Positions 45,445 through 54,803 of a stretch of 64,000 bases of DNA are shown here, piece after piece; within the stretch, counting starts at the first letter, position 1; each line of letters begins with the position of its first letter. Position numbers and translations under genes: made by a program. This DNA is from Pseudomonas marincola (GTDB taxonomy: Bacteria; Pseudomonadota; Gammaproteobacteria; Pseudomonadales; Pseudomonadaceae), in contig NZ_FPBC01000004.1 in NCBI RefSeq assembly GCF_900116605.1, forward strand, positions 248,001-312,000, read 5' to 3'. The notes beneath the pieces were generated by a model. That model did no database searches and was not told the origin of the DNA. It saw only the letters and a program-made list of their open reading frames with translations.

Positions 45445-46845
45445 TTATTCTTCGTCCGAGGCGGTCATCAGTTCGTGCCAGTACAACCACCAGTGCCACT
45501 GAGTATCGTCTTTGGTAAAGCCTTCATTGACTATACCAGGACCCGGCCAACCCTCTGGCGCACCTGTTTCAAAGCAGGCTTGATACTTCAGCGTGCTCTT
45601 ACGACCCATAGTGCCTTTGGCGGCTAAGGTCATGTGCGGCCAGGTGTCGGAGTCGTCCTGCTCAACCATGCCCGAGGTGCCAAACAGCTGAATGGTCTGC
45701 TTGAGCATCTTATCGCGCAGCTCTGGCGAGGCGTCTTTCTCGGCAAATACCCAGTTAACGAACTCAAGCTTATCTGGTCCTTGCGGCACATAGGCGTGCA
45801 GAGTCATGGAGCCCACTACGCTGCCGTCTGGCTGCGGAATGTAAACAAAACCAAAGAGGATGTTTGGGAACATACCTCCAACTTGCGGCGGCATAGTGGT
45901 CAGTACTTTGAGCTGATCTTCGCTGAGATTACGCGACAACTGCTCAACCATATCGGCAGTCATACCCGCTGGCGGCAACGCCTGAAGCTTTTGCTCTACG
46001 GTGAGTTCGGCAGGGTCGAGGCCCGTTAAACGCTTAATTTTGCGCGCCAAATCGATGCAACGCAGGGCATGACCATGGGGCGAGCTGATCTCTACGCCAA
46101 TCATTTCAGGGCTAAGGTCGGCAGTTTCACCCTCACCTTTTTTCGCGTAGTTACCTACTTCACCCAACCAGCGGTGCAGCGTTAGCGTGTGGAAACCATC
46201 GGCAGCTGATTGCTCGCCAGCGGTCTTCCAGTTGGCGTTAACAACGAAGCGCTGCGGTGGACCGAGCACCTCCATACCTTTGTCAGAGCGGCAGAAGAGC
46301 ATGTCGTAATACCACTTGGCATCACCCAGAAACTCTTCAAACGAAGGCCCTTCAATGTTCCAAGTGGCGAAGATCAGCCCACCATAAACCGTAACTCGAG
46401 CCTTTTTCAGGCCCAGCTCTTCTTTGGCCATCATCTTGCCGTGCATGCACTCGCGCTCAACTGGCGAGCCAACGAAGTCACCGTTCGGGCGGAAAGCCCA
46501 ACCGTGGTAGATGCACTTGTGAACTTGGGTATTGCCACAGTCAGCACTGCTGATGCGCATGCCGCGGTGCGGACACACGTTGAGGTTGACATAAACCTCG
46601 CCCTGTTTGCCGCGGGCCACAATCACGGAATCGGACCCTAGGTCGCGGACCATGAAATCCCCGGAATTGGGAATCTCAGACTCGTGGCCCAACAGAACCC
46701 AGATCTTGCCGAAGATTTTCTCCATCTCCAGCTCGTAAATTTCGCGGTCAGACAGCACACGCATCTGCACTTCGCGGGTGGATGGATAGATCAGATCGCT
46801 GACTTTGGTTCCATCAGACAAAACGGGGCTTTTTCTTGTTAGCAT
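45445..46845 (-). CDS. ditA1: Ring-hydroxylating dioxygenase alpha subunit (DitA1-type)
   Basis: A 466-residue Rieske oxygenase large subunit. The [2Fe-2S] ligands are Cys91, His93, Cys111 and His114 (CPHRG and CIYHGW). The mononuclear iron ligands are His219 and His224 (DGFHTLTLH) plus an Asp in EQDDSDTW near residue 398. It would dihydroxylate the aromatic ring of 7-oxo-dehydroabietate-type substrates, with DitA2 and the DitA3 ferredoxin. Its own promoter carries an operator site 49 nt upstream. A stand-alone reductase for this oxygenase is not adjacent. Confidence 0.95.
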   Translation of the reverse strand: MLTRKSPVLSDGTKVSDLIYPSTREVQMRVLSDREIYELEMEKIFGKIWVLLGHESEIPNSGDFMVRDLGSDSVIVARGKQGEVYVNLNVCPHRGMRISSADCGNTQVHKCIYHGWAFRPNGDFVGSPVERECMHGKMMAKEELGLKKARVTVYGGLIFATWNIEGPSFEEFLGDAKWYYDMLFCRSDKGMEVLGPPQRFVVNANWKTAGEQSAADGFHTLTLHRWLGEVGNYAKKGEGETADLSPEMIGVEISSPHGHALRCIDLARKIKRLTGLDPAELTVEQKLQALPPAGMTADMVEQLSRNLSEDQLKVLTTMPPQVGGMFPNILFGFVYIPQPDGSVVGSMTLHAYVPQGPDKLEFVNWVFAEKDASPELRDKMLKQTIQLFGTSGMVEQDDSDTWPHMTLAAKGTMGRKSTLKYQACFETGAPEGWPGPGIVNEGFTKDDTQWHWWLYWHELMTASDEE

Positions 46846-46893
46846 GATTGCCTCCTACTCAGGGGTTCGCTGCGGTACTTTGCAACGGAATAT

Positions 46894-46918
46894 AAGACAC
46901 TTTATTGATTTCTGTACA
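46894..46918. promoter_or_regulatory. Island operator site e (upstream of ditA1)
   Basis: AAGACA-N13-TGTACA at 46894-46899 and 46913-46918. It shares GACACTTT at 46896-46903, in the same register to TGTACA, with site f. Confidence 0.6.
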
Positions 46919-46981
46919 TAGAATTCACACTAGAATTGTAAGTGAAGCTGTTCTAGCAGCATCCAGAGCTGAGTTACCGCC

Positions 46982-47971
46982 TCAACCCTTGTTGCCAGCC
47001 TGGGTGCGCAGCACGCCAATGCCTTCAATTTCTAGCTCAATCACATCACCACGCTTCAAATAGCGCAGTTGTTCCAAGCCGCATCCGTTGCCGACCGTGC
47101 CGGAACCGAGAAACTCACCGGGATATAGAGTTTCACAGCGCGAAACGTGCTCGATGACATCTTCAAACTGCCAGCGCATGTCGCGAGTGTTGCCGCGCCC
47201 CCACTCCTCGCCGTTTACCCGCGCGATCATATTCAGGTCATATGGATCACCGAGTTCGTCGGCGGTCACCAAGCAAGGCCCCATGATATTGGCGGTATCG
47301 AAATCTTTGCTCTTGGCTGGCCCCAGCATGCCCGGCATTTCGAGTGCCTGAGCATCACGGGCACTCATGTCGTTAAAGATGGTGTAACCAACAATATGGC
47401 TACGGGCCGCGTCACGACTGATGTCTTTGCCCTTTTTACCGATGTAGCAACCGAATTCCAACTCGAAATCCATGGCGCGGCTAAAGCTTGGCCACAGGAA
47501 CTCATCGTCGTTGCCAATCACCGCGAAACGATTGCCTTTGTAATAGATCGGTTGCTTGTTGAACGTCTCTATAACCCGGTCATCTGCCCGCGTATTCATC
47601 GCTTTCAACGTAGCTTCTGGGTCTTCAGTACGCAGCGCTCGGGCGCGGCGCGCAGCGGCAAAACTCTGCCGCAGGTGCAGCTCAAAGCATGAGCAGTCAC
47701 GCATCTGCGGGGGCGGTTGAATAGGTGCACGTAATTTCACCTCGCAGCGCTCAAGCACCGCATCAGCAGGCGCCTTGGCAACTAGGCCACGTGCAAGCTC
47801 AAGGCCCGACTCGCCGGCCTCAACCAAGGCCAATATGCTGACTAACGCTGGGCTATCTTGCCCTTTCAGGGCGCGATGGGCCTTTTGCAGATCCAGCACT
47901 AACTGATCTTGATTAAGCAATACACCGCCCCGATCCATCCCGTGTGCATCGGTAAAAGTAACTAACCTCAT
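46982..47971 (-). CDS. ditH: Fumarylacetoacetate hydrolase-family enzyme (DitH-type)
   Basis: A 329-residue FAA-fold protein, longer at the N-terminus than the other two in the cluster. The metal-site region is FELEFGCYIGKKGKDIS (about residues 167-183) and GYTIFNDMSARDAQALEM. It ends with GSGTVGNGCGLEQL. DitH-type proteins are annotated as isomerases or decarboxylases of the ring-cleavage product. An ATGA overlap joins it to the upstream ditG stop. Which step it performs is inferred. Confidence 0.9.
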   Translation of the reverse strand: MRLVTFTDAHGMDRGGVLLNQDQLVLDLQKAHRALKGQDSPALVSILALVEAGESGLELARGLVAKAPADAVLERCEVKLRAPIQPPPQMRDCSCFELHLRQSFAAARRARALRTEDPEATLKAMNTRADDRVIETFNKQPIYYKGNRFAVIGNDDEFLWPSFSRAMDFELEFGCYIGKKGKDISRDAARSHIVGYTIFNDMSARDAQALEMPGMLGPAKSKDFDTANIMGPCLVTADELGDPYDLNMIARVNGEEWGRGNTRDMRWQFEDVIEHVSRCETLYPGEFLGSGTVGNGCGLEQLRYLKRGDVIELEIEGIGVLRTQAGNKG

Positions 47972-48669
47972 ACGCGACCACTCACAGGTAGCAGTGCGCC
48001 TGTAACGGCAGCGGCGTCGTCTGATAACAAGAACGCGACCACAGCCGCCAACGCATCTTGGCTTACCCAGCGGCTGCTATCGGCATCTGGCATATCGGCA
48101 CGGTTGGCCGGTGTGTCGATAATGCTTGGCAGCACCGCGTTAACCGTGACGTTGCGGTCTTTTAGCTCCTCAGCCAAGGCTTCTGTTAGGCGTGATACGC
48201 CTGCCTTGGAAGCGCTGTAAGCGCCCATGCCCATGCCCGCCTTAACAGAGGCCAAGGCGCCGACATTGACGATTCGCCCTGTGCTTGAGCCCAGCAGATG
48301 CGCCAAAGCCGCTTGCGAGCTAACAACAGCAGTGCGCACATTCAGCTGATACATGCGGTCCCAAGTATCAAGACTGCCCTGCTCGACTGTTTCCCAGGCG
48401 AAGCCGCCAGCCACATTGACCAAACAATCAATGCCGCCCATCTCACTGCTGATGCGCTCAAACGCTGCCTGTGCAGACTCTGCCGAGGTCAAATCGACGC
48501 CATCAACACACAACAAGTTTTGTGTATCAAGCAGCGTTGCTGGCGCTTGAATACGGTCGACCAGTGCCACACGCGCACCGCGTGCCAATAAAAGCTGACC
48601 TAGCGTGCTGCCGAGCGCTCCAAACCCACCGGTGACGACTACCCTCTTGTCCAATAGTGGCAGGGACAT
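47968..48669 (-). CDS. ditG: Short-chain dehydrogenase/reductase (DitG-type)
   Basis: A 233-residue SDR with TGGFGALGSTLGQLL (cofactor), NVAGGF, and catalytic Tyr and Lys in MGMGAYSASKAGVSRLTEAL (about residues 150-155). It overlaps ditH by 4 nt. Its start lies 67 nt from an operator site shared with the divergent OB-fold/ditF pair. It oxidises or reduces a hydroxy/keto intermediate. Confidence 0.92.
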   Translation of the reverse strand: MSLPLLDKRVVVTGGFGALGSTLGQLLLARGARVALVDRIQAPATLLDTQNLLCVDGVDLTSAESAQAAFERISSEMGGIDCLVNVAGGFAWETVEQGSLDTWDRMYQLNVRTAVVSSQAALAHLLGSSTGRIVNVGALASVKAGMGMGAYSASKAGVSRLTEALAEELKDRNVTVNAVLPSIIDTPANRADMPDADSSRWVSQDALAAVVAFLLSDDAAAVTGALLPVSGRV

Positions 48670-48735
48670 AGCGAAATCCTCTTGTTGTTTTGAGGTGCAG
48701 AACGTTTTGCTCTGACCCGATCAAGTCAAATATAT

Positions 48736-48760
48736 ATGACACTTTTCTAATATTTGTACA
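48736..48760. promoter_or_regulatory. Island operator site f (between ditG and the OB-fold/ditF pair)
   Basis: ATGACA-N13-TGTACA at 48736-48741 and 48755-48760. GACACTTT occurs at 48738-48745, exactly 17 nt before TGTACA as in site e. It serves two divergent promoters. Confidence 0.65.
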
Positions 48761-48807
48761 AATGATACTGTGTGACTTCAAGTTAAACATTTTCCTGCGG
48801 ACAGCTG

Positions 48808-49206
48808 ATGCCAAGAAAATTACCTGCACTCAACGCCGACAACCGCGCCTTCTGGCAAGGGGGGGAACTGGCCGAATTGCGGATTCACCGGTGTACCGCC
48901 TGCAGCCTATTTTTTCATCCGCCAGCCCCACTCTGCCCGCATTGTGCAAGCTTTAAGGTGCTGCCTACGGCTGTTTCTGGGAAAGGCACAGTGCTTAGCT
49001 ATACGGTCAATCATCAGCCATGGAGCCCCGAAATCGAGGTGCCTTATGTGGTGGCGATTATTGAGTTGGTTGAGCAGCAAGGTTTGCAGTTCGTCAGTAA
49101 CGTAGTGGGCATCCCCGTCACAGATGTGCATATCGGCTTGCCGGTGCAAGTCAGTTTTCTCAACATTGAGGACGTGTGGCTGCCGCTGTTTGAGAAGGCG
49201 CAATGA
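48808..49206 (+). CDS. Zinc-ribbon / OB-fold (DUF35-type) protein, likely partner of DitF
   Basis: A 132-residue protein with a zinc ribbon Cys29-x2-Cys32 and Cys43-x2-Cys46 (HRCTACSLFF, LCPHCAS) followed by an OB-fold. DUF35 proteins pair with SCP-x-type thiolases or lipid-transfer proteins, for example ChsH2 with Ltp2 in steroid side-chain aldol cleavage. It overlaps the ditF start by 4 nt (ATGA), so stoichiometric co-translation is expected. A retro-aldolase complex is the best guess, inferred from that pairing. Confidence 0.88.
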   Translation: MPRKLPALNADNRAFWQGGELAELRIHRCTACSLFFHPPAPLCPHCASFKVLPTAVSGKGTVLSYTVNHQPWSPEIEVPYVVAIIELVEQQGLQFVSNVVGIPVTDVHIGLPVQVSFLNIEDVWLPLFEKAQ

Positions 49207-50396
49207 TGATCGATCACCATTACGAAAAAGACGTAGTCATCACCGGCATCGGTCAATCGGAAGTCGGCCGACCGTCAAATAAGTCAGCAATGCGCCTAAC
49301 CCTCGATGCTTGCCTAGAAGCCATCAACGATGCTGGTTTGCAGCGCAGTGACATCGATGGCGTGGCCTGCTGGCCAGGCGACAACAACAATGGAAACGCG
49401 TTTTCACCGGTAGGCCCCAGCGCTCTAAAAAGCACGCTAGGCCTCAACGTCAACTGGTTTGGCGGTGGCTACGAAGGCCCAGGGCCTCTGGCCGGTGTAA
49501 TCAACGGTGCTATGGCGATTGCTGCGGGATTGTGCAAACACGTACTAGTCTTTCGTACCATTACCGAAGCCTCAGCACGACTGGTGGATAAACAAGCTGG
49601 TGCTTTGACCAACAAAACACAGGGACGCGACAGTAGCTACGCTTGGCAATGGTTCACACCCTTCAATGTTTTATCGGGTATCAACCTGATGGCTATGTAC
49701 GCCCAGCGTCACTTCCATGAGTACGGCACCCGCCCAGAGCAACTGGCGCAAATCGCTATGACCTGCCGCCAGAACGCCATGCGCAACCCTAAAGCACTGT
49801 TCCGCACGCCAATGACTCTGGACGACTACATGGAGTCGCGGATGATTTCCACGCCGCTACGCATGTTCGACTGCGATGTCCACTGCGATGCGTCGACCGC
49901 TATTATCCTATCGCGCCGCGATATTGCCCAAGACCAACCTAATCGGCCAATTCGTATTGAAGCAATGGGCGCGGCACTGAATCAACCGTGGTCATGGGAC
50001 CAAATTTCTTTAACCAAAATGGCAGCCTTTGATGTCGGCCAAATGATGTGGTCACGCACTGACTACACCCCGCAAGACGTTGATAGCGCACAGCTTTACG
50101 ATGGTTTTTCGATTTTGACCATGATCTGGCTAGAAGCTCTGGGCCTTTGCCCTGTGGGCGAAAGCGGTACATTTGTCGAAGGTGGAACGCGTATCGCGCT
50201 CAATGGCAGCCTGCCAATCAATACCAATGGTGGGCAGCTATCTGGGGGACGCACCCATGGATTGGGCTACCTTCACGAGGCGTGTCTGCAGATGTGGGGA
50301 CGCGCCGAAGGACGGCAAACGACCAACAACAGAGTCACAACGGTAGCAGCAGGCGGTGGTCCACTCGGCGGGAGCCTGTTATTGGTGCGCGAATAA
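49203..50396 (+). CDS. ditF: Thiolase-fold lipid-transfer protein (DitF-type)
   Basis: A 397-residue SCP-2/sterol-carrier thiolase. Features include VVITGIGQSEVGRPS at the N-terminus, HFHEYGTRPEQLAQIA (middle), CDVHCDASTAIIL and the C-terminal LSGGRTHGLGYLHEA region. In this group the classical thiolase nucleophile is not required and a retro-aldol role is known (Ltp2). It is translationally coupled to the OB-fold gene. The start is ATG at 49203; ATG at 49206 is equally close. It precedes a convergent IclR gene. Confidence 0.92.
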   Translation: MMIDHHYEKDVVITGIGQSEVGRPSNKSAMRLTLDACLEAINDAGLQRSDIDGVACWPGDNNNGNAFSPVGPSALKSTLGLNVNWFGGGYEGPGPLAGVINGAMAIAAGLCKHVLVFRTITEASARLVDKQAGALTNKTQGRDSSYAWQWFTPFNVLSGINLMAMYAQRHFHEYGTRPEQLAQIAMTCRQNAMRNPKALFRTPMTLDDYMESRMISTPLRMFDCDVHCDASTAIILSRRDIAQDQPNRPIRIEAMGAALNQPWSWDQISLTKMAAFDVGQMMWSRTDYTPQDVDSAQLYDGFSILTMIWLEALGLCPVGESGTFVEGGTRIALNGSLPINTNGGQLSGGRTHGLGYLHEACLQMWGRAEGRQTTNNRVTTVAAGGGPLGGSLLLVRE

Positions 50397-50404
50397 CCTG
50401 AGAT

Positions 50405-51190
50405 CTAGTAGAGAACGCAGGCCACCTCATCACAAAACTCGATCAGTGCCTTGCCCAAGTCGGCAAGGCCTTCTTCATCTCGTTGGCCACGAAACATCAC
50501 TGCAGAAACAGTAAAGTCGATGCTGCGTGAAGGCGAATAGACAGGTGCAGCTACTGCGAGAATCCCCACCGAAAAATGCCCATCATCCATAGCCCAGCCG
50601 CGCTCGGCTGCTAACTCCACTTCCTCGCGATAAGTATCGAGTGGCATCGGTCGTGCCCAGCGAATTTTTTCGAACGCACTTTGAATATCAGGATCATCAA
50701 GATTGATCTGATTCGCAAATAAACGACCGCTGGCCCCCATAAGAATGGGCAAGCGTTGTCCCTCGGCCATATCGATACGCACATCTGTGGGGCTTGCTGC
50801 CGAGCTGACAATAACAATTCGATCTGGGCTCATACGTCGCCACAAAGTGATGGTAACCCGTAAACGAGCGGCCAAATTTTGCAATAAAGGTTTAGCCAGC
50901 TGCACGCGGTTACCCTGAGTGACCAATTGTTCAACTAAACGCGCAAGGCCCAAGCCAACCGAATAACGCTTGGACATAGCACTAAATTCGACCACCTCTT
51001 CATTCACCAGCGTGCGCAGAATGTTAAAGCACGTGCTGGGATTGATCGCCAGTTGCCTTGCTATATCTACAGAACGCTCCGGAGTGCCGATTTGGCTTAA
51101 GTGTCTCAGAATGCGAATTGCGTTTGAAACGGGCTTTACGATGACCGCATTAGCCGATTTAGAGCTGTCGCCAACCTCAGAGGAGTCCAT
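50405..51190 (-). CDS. ditR: IclR-family regulator (DitR-type)
   Basis: About 261 residues. An N-terminal IclR winged helix (NAIRILRHLSQIGTPERSVDIARQLAINPSTCFNILRTLVNEE) is followed by an effector domain containing SSAASPTDVRIDMAEGQRLPILMGASGRLF. ATG at 51190 is used; a TTG four codons upstream is an alternative. IclR regulators of catabolic genes are often activators responding to pathway intermediates. A DitR of this family is known in the dit cluster. Confidence 0.92.
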   Translation of the reverse strand: MDSSEVGDSSKSANAVIVKPVSNAIRILRHLSQIGTPERSVDIARQLAINPSTCFNILRTLVNEEVVEFSAMSKRYSVGLGLARLVEQLVTQGNRVQLAKPLLQNLAARLRVTITLWRRMSPDRIVIVSSAASPTDVRIDMAEGQRLPILMGASGRLFANQINLDDPDIQSAFEKIRWARPMPLDTYREEVELAAERGWAMDDGHFSVGILAVAAPVYSPSRSIDFTVSAVMFRGQRDEEGLADLGKALIEFCDEVACVLY

Positions 51191-51295
51191 GACATATCTC
51201 AAAAATTAAATGTTGCCAGCATTCTAAACTGAGAATCTTCCATTCCAAAAACTTTTAATACGGAATTAACTCAACAAAGCTGCACATTTCTGTAT

Positions 51296-52864
51296 TCAAG
51301 ACTGGAGTATCAAACGTCGGGTTTTCAGATCTTCTCGGCGAAACCGCGCTAGCGCGCACTCCTGTTGATAATCTGCTTGGGTTACACGGGTTTGTTGGCG
51401 CAAATAATCTAGCCACGACATCACGATAAATCGCTCGATGTATTGATGGTCACTCGTCATGTCTCTAAATAGCTCCCAGCTCTTAGCACCATTGCGCTGC
51501 CGGGATTTGCCCAGGGCATACACAGTGTCCAGAAAGCCATCGAGGTCTTCGGCTGGCACCTGGTAAACGATCTCGACCGCTACAAGCCCTTCCGTGTGCG
51601 AAGCCGAATCGACAATCTGCGCCGTGTCGCTGATGAGCGCTTGGGCAAAGTCGGCCTCTTGACCTAATTCAACTCGCCCACTGCGCGTTATAAATACCCC
51701 AGCCAACAGCGCTGCAGCAGATAACAATAGTGTTTGCTGCAGCCCCAAATATTCCGCCAAAGCGCCCCAAGCCACACCACCAGCAGCCATCGAGCCCATC
51801 AGAATGAGGACATAAATCGATGCAACTCGCGCACGCACCCAGTCGGCTGCATATGTTTGCACCACCGTTGAAATGGTCGCATTAACAGCCATCCAACCGA
51901 AACCGGCGAACACCATCATGGCGCACACCAAGCCTCGGCTATGCGATAGGGCTGCGGTAAACGTGGCAGCAAAAAAGGCAATAACCCCGCATAAAATCAG
52001 CCGGCGCAGGCTCAGTACCCGGCACAAATACGGCAAATTGAGCGCTGCGAGCACCGCGCCACCACCAAGAAATGCCATTAATAAGCCATAGCCACCTGCA
52101 TCCATTACCAGTTCTTGTTTGGCCACAAGCGGCATAAGTGCCCACAAAGCGCTGGCACCGCAGGTGAACACCAACACTTGCTTTAGGGCACTGAACAACA
52201 CCGCAGAATGTTGGATATAACGCAAGCCGCTGCGCATTCCGCCGATCAGCGTTTCTGGCGGCAAGCCCTTTTCACGCGGCGCGGGTGGCAAGCGAAACAA
52301 AAACAGCATCACGCCGAACATGCACAAAGCGATGACCACAAATACCGAGGTAGTGTTCCAATAAGCGATCAACGCACCTGCCAACGCCGGGCCTAAAGCG
52401 CGCGTGGCGTTTACCGCGATTCCATTGAGCGACACCGCTGCTGGCACCTGATCTCGAGGCAATACCGTGACCATGGCGACCATCCAAGCCGACATGCCCA
52501 AGGCGCTCCCCGTACCCAGCACGAAGGTTAAACCCAACAGTCCCCAAGTATTTAAGTAAGCGGTATAGGCCAAGGCGCCGAGCACCATAGCGGCAAATAC
52601 CATTATGGCTTGGGTAATGATTAGCCAGCGGCGGCGATCGACCAGATCGGCAATTACCCCGCCCGGAAAAGCAAACAGAAAAACCGGCAAAGTCACGGCA
52701 GTTTGCACCAACGAAACCATGGCCGCCGACTGTGTTAGCGTGGTCATAATCCACGCAGCGCCCACCGTCTGCATCCAGATGGCCAGATTAACAATCGCAC
52801 CAGCCAGCCATAAGCCACGAAAGGCTTTGTTGCTAAACGGCGCCCAAGCCGACCCCTCGCCCAT
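51296..52864 (-). CDS. ditE: MFS_3 family transporter with C-terminal extension (DitE-type permease)
   Basis: A 522-residue major facilitator with twelve hydrophobic segments in the first 410 residues (for example GGVIADLVDRRRWLIITQ), then a soluble tail of about 110 residues (YIERFIVMSWLDYLRQQTRVTQADYQQ). The tail resembles the antibiotic-biosynthesis-monooxygenase/dabb-like domain common in this transporter group. It sits between ditR and the FAA/VOC/SDR genes in the order expected for DitE, annotated as a permease. Substrate entry or intermediate export is inferred. Confidence 0.88.
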   Translation of the reverse strand: MGEGSAWAPFSNKAFRGLWLAGAIVNLAIWMQTVGAAWIMTTLTQSAAMVSLVQTAVTLPVFLFAFPGGVIADLVDRRRWLIITQAIMVFAAMVLGALAYTAYLNTWGLLGLTFVLGTGSALGMSAWMVAMVTVLPRDQVPAAVSLNGIAVNATRALGPALAGALIAYWNTTSVFVVIALCMFGVMLFLFRLPPAPREKGLPPETLIGGMRSGLRYIQHSAVLFSALKQVLVFTCGASALWALMPLVAKQELVMDAGGYGLLMAFLGGGAVLAALNLPYLCRVLSLRRLILCGVIAFFAATFTAALSHSRGLVCAMMVFAGFGWMAVNATISTVVQTYAADWVRARVASIYVLILMGSMAAGGVAWGALAEYLGLQQTLLLSAAALLAGVFITRSGRVELGQEADFAQALISDTAQIVDSASHTEGLVAVEIVYQVPAEDLDGFLDTVYALGKSRQRNGAKSWELFRDMTSDHQYIERFIVMSWLDYLRQQTRVTQADYQQECALARFRREDLKTRRLILQS

Positions 52865-52901
52865 GATCTTTCCTCAGCGTGAACCGTTAAATATGCAATG
52901 T

Positions 52902-53786
52902 TTATTCAGCCAGCGGCTGGCCTAGTCGCCCGACTGCGCGCGCAGGGCTTAGCTGCCTCGGTGTTGCCACTTGATTACGCAGCTGGCCGATGCCTTTAAT
53001 TTCAGCCTCGATGCAATCGCCAGGCTGCAGAAAGCGCCCAGTTTCCAAGCCCACGCCATGGCTGGAGCCGGTAAATACCAAGTCTCCGGGGCGCAGGCTA
53101 ATGCGCGCATCTAAGTAGTTGAGCAACTCATCCAGAGCGAAAATCATCTGACGAGTGTTGTCTTGCTGGCGCAGCTCTTGATTAACGCACAATTGCATAG
53201 TCAAACCAGGTTGGCCGACCACGCCCAGTTCATCGGCGGTAACAATCCACGGACCGACCGGTGTGGTGCGGTCCATGGCTTTTTGCGTGAGCAGATCCAA
53301 ACGCCCAATTTGCTTGCCGGCATCGCGGGCGCTGATGTCGTTGCCCACCGTATAACCCAGCAGACAGTCACTCGCCCGAGGCTCATCCAACAGTGGCCGA
53401 CCAACCACCGCCACCAACTCCACTTCGTAATCAAGCTGACGGGTTAGCGGCGGATAATTGATTTCGTCATTAGCGCCAATCAGCGCTGACTCAGGCTTCA
53501 TATAAGCCAGCGGGTGAGCCGGCGCCTCACTGCCCAGTCGTTTGAGGTGAGTAAGGTAGTTAAGGCCAACCCCAAACACCCTGCTGCCCGGCTCTAACGG
53601 CGGCAATAGCCGGGCTGCTGATAACGCCATGCACTCAACTGATAACTCCAGCGCCTCACGTGCGGTAGCAGGCACCAGCCCAGCCCAGCTAGCGAACGGC
53701 GCATTAATGCGCCGCAGGCTAGCGGTTTCGGCATCCAGTAACGCCCAGAACGATTCACGCCCTACCGCTACCCGAGCCACGCGCAT
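52902..53786 (-). CDS. ditD: Fumarylacetoacetate hydrolase-family enzyme (DitD-type)
   Basis: A 294-residue FAA-fold protein with metal-site residues in LDYEVELVAVVGRPLLDEP and GYTVGNDISARDAGKQIG, and the end motif VFTGSSHGVGLETGRFLQPGD. It is paralogous to the protein at 37.5 kb. It starts 1 nt after the extradiol dioxygenase stop, as expected for an enzyme acting on the extradiol product. Hydratase, isomerase or C-C hydrolase chemistry is possible. Confidence 0.9.
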   Translation of the reverse strand: MRVARVAVGRESFWALLDAETASLRRINAPFASWAGLVPATAREALELSVECMALSAARLLPPLEPGSRVFGVGLNYLTHLKRLGSEAPAHPLAYMKPESALIGANDEINYPPLTRQLDYEVELVAVVGRPLLDEPRASDCLLGYTVGNDISARDAGKQIGRLDLLTQKAMDRTTPVGPWIVTADELGVVGQPGLTMQLCVNQELRQQDNTRQMIFALDELLNYLDARISLRPGDLVFTGSSHGVGLETGRFLQPGDCIEAEIKGIGQLRNQVATPRQLSPARAVGRLGQPLAE

Positions 53787-53787
53787 T

Positions 53788-54747
53788 TCAGCGCTTGGCC
53801 AGGTACGTTGGCAAATACTCCGGGCAGAGCACTTCTTCAGGCGTCTTTACGCTAGGACCAAGGATTGGGCCAACCATTTCATGGCCCCAGAGGCTGAGTT
53901 TTTCCGGATTTAGTTCAAAGGGATCACCCTGCCACGGCTCAATTTCAGCAATGGTTTCGAAGGCAAAGCCTGATGGGTTGAAATGGTAGAACGACAGGTG
54001 CGGGTCTTGAGCGTGTTGGCCGAGCGTCATCATCATCGGCAGTTCACGCTTGCGCACGATGTCGTAGGTCTCGCCAACATCGCGTACGTTTTTCACAAAC
54101 AAGCCGACATGCTGCACACCCATACGGCCTGGCCCGTGACCATAGGCGATATCGTGGCTGGTGTGATGATTAAGCTTGGCGCGGAAGAACCCAGTGCGGC
54201 CTTTACCAGCGCCTGCGCCATACCAGCTAAAACCCATCACGTTGAGCAGGAAATCTTCCAGCTCAGGGGTGTAATCCGGCGTGATCAGCACCACATGCCC
54301 GGCACCGCGCTCATCGGCTAAGAAGCCACTGTGCGAGCGCCCCGGTTGAAAGGAACGGGGCAGCCACTTCTGGCCATAAAACAATTCGTGCTGGTAACCC
54401 ACCGGATCGCGGAAGCGGACCAGCTCGCGCACACCACGCTTCTCACACAGCTCGGCATTGCCACGGGTGTATTCGATATTGGCGGCGGCAAGTTTCTTGA
54501 TGCCGTCTTCAAAGGCCATACGGCCGACCGCTTCCCAACCGATATACGCAATACGATCAACTTTGCCAGGGTGGAAGGCGTAACGATGACGACGGTCGTC
54601 GATGCGAAAATACAGCGAATCGGGGTCACTCTCAGGACTCTTACCGATGCCAAAACCCATCACTTCTGGGCCGTATTCACGCCATGCGTCCATATTAGGG
54701 GTTTCGAAACCCATGTAGCCAATGCCGATGATGTCCACGTTGTTCAC
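53788..54747 (-). CDS. ditC: Type I extradiol dioxygenase, VOC family (DitC-type)
   Basis: A 319-residue two-domain extradiol dioxygenase. The iron ligands are His151 (GAGHVVLITP), His213 (GVQHVGLFV) and Glu264 (SGFAFE), with active-site Tyr254 and His at about 194-198 (NHHTSHD). It cleaves a catechol next to its hydroxyls, here the diol of the aromatic diterpenoid ring. The start is GTG at 54747 with a weak ribosome site, and no better ATG is seen. It is followed by the FAA gene and preceded by the SDR and ferredoxin genes. Confidence 0.94.
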   Translation of the reverse strand: MNNVDIIGIGYMGFETPNMDAWREYGPEVMGFGIGKSPESDPDSLYFRIDDRRHRYAFHPGKVDRIAYIGWEAVGRMAFEDGIKKLAAANIEYTRGNAELCEKRGVRELVRFRDPVGYQHELFYGQKWLPRSFQPGRSHSGFLADERGAGHVVLITPDYTPELEDFLLNVMGFSWYGAGAGKGRTGFFRAKLNHHTSHDIAYGHGPGRMGVQHVGLFVKNVRDVGETYDIVRKRELPMMMTLGQHAQDPHLSFYHFNPSGFAFETIAEIEPWQGDPFELNPEKLSLWGHEMVGPILGPSVKTPEEVLCPEYLPTYLAKR

Positions 54748-54803
54748 CTTGTTATTGTTCGAGATGAAACGATGCCAATGGCATCTGTCGTAACGCTATT
54801 CAA

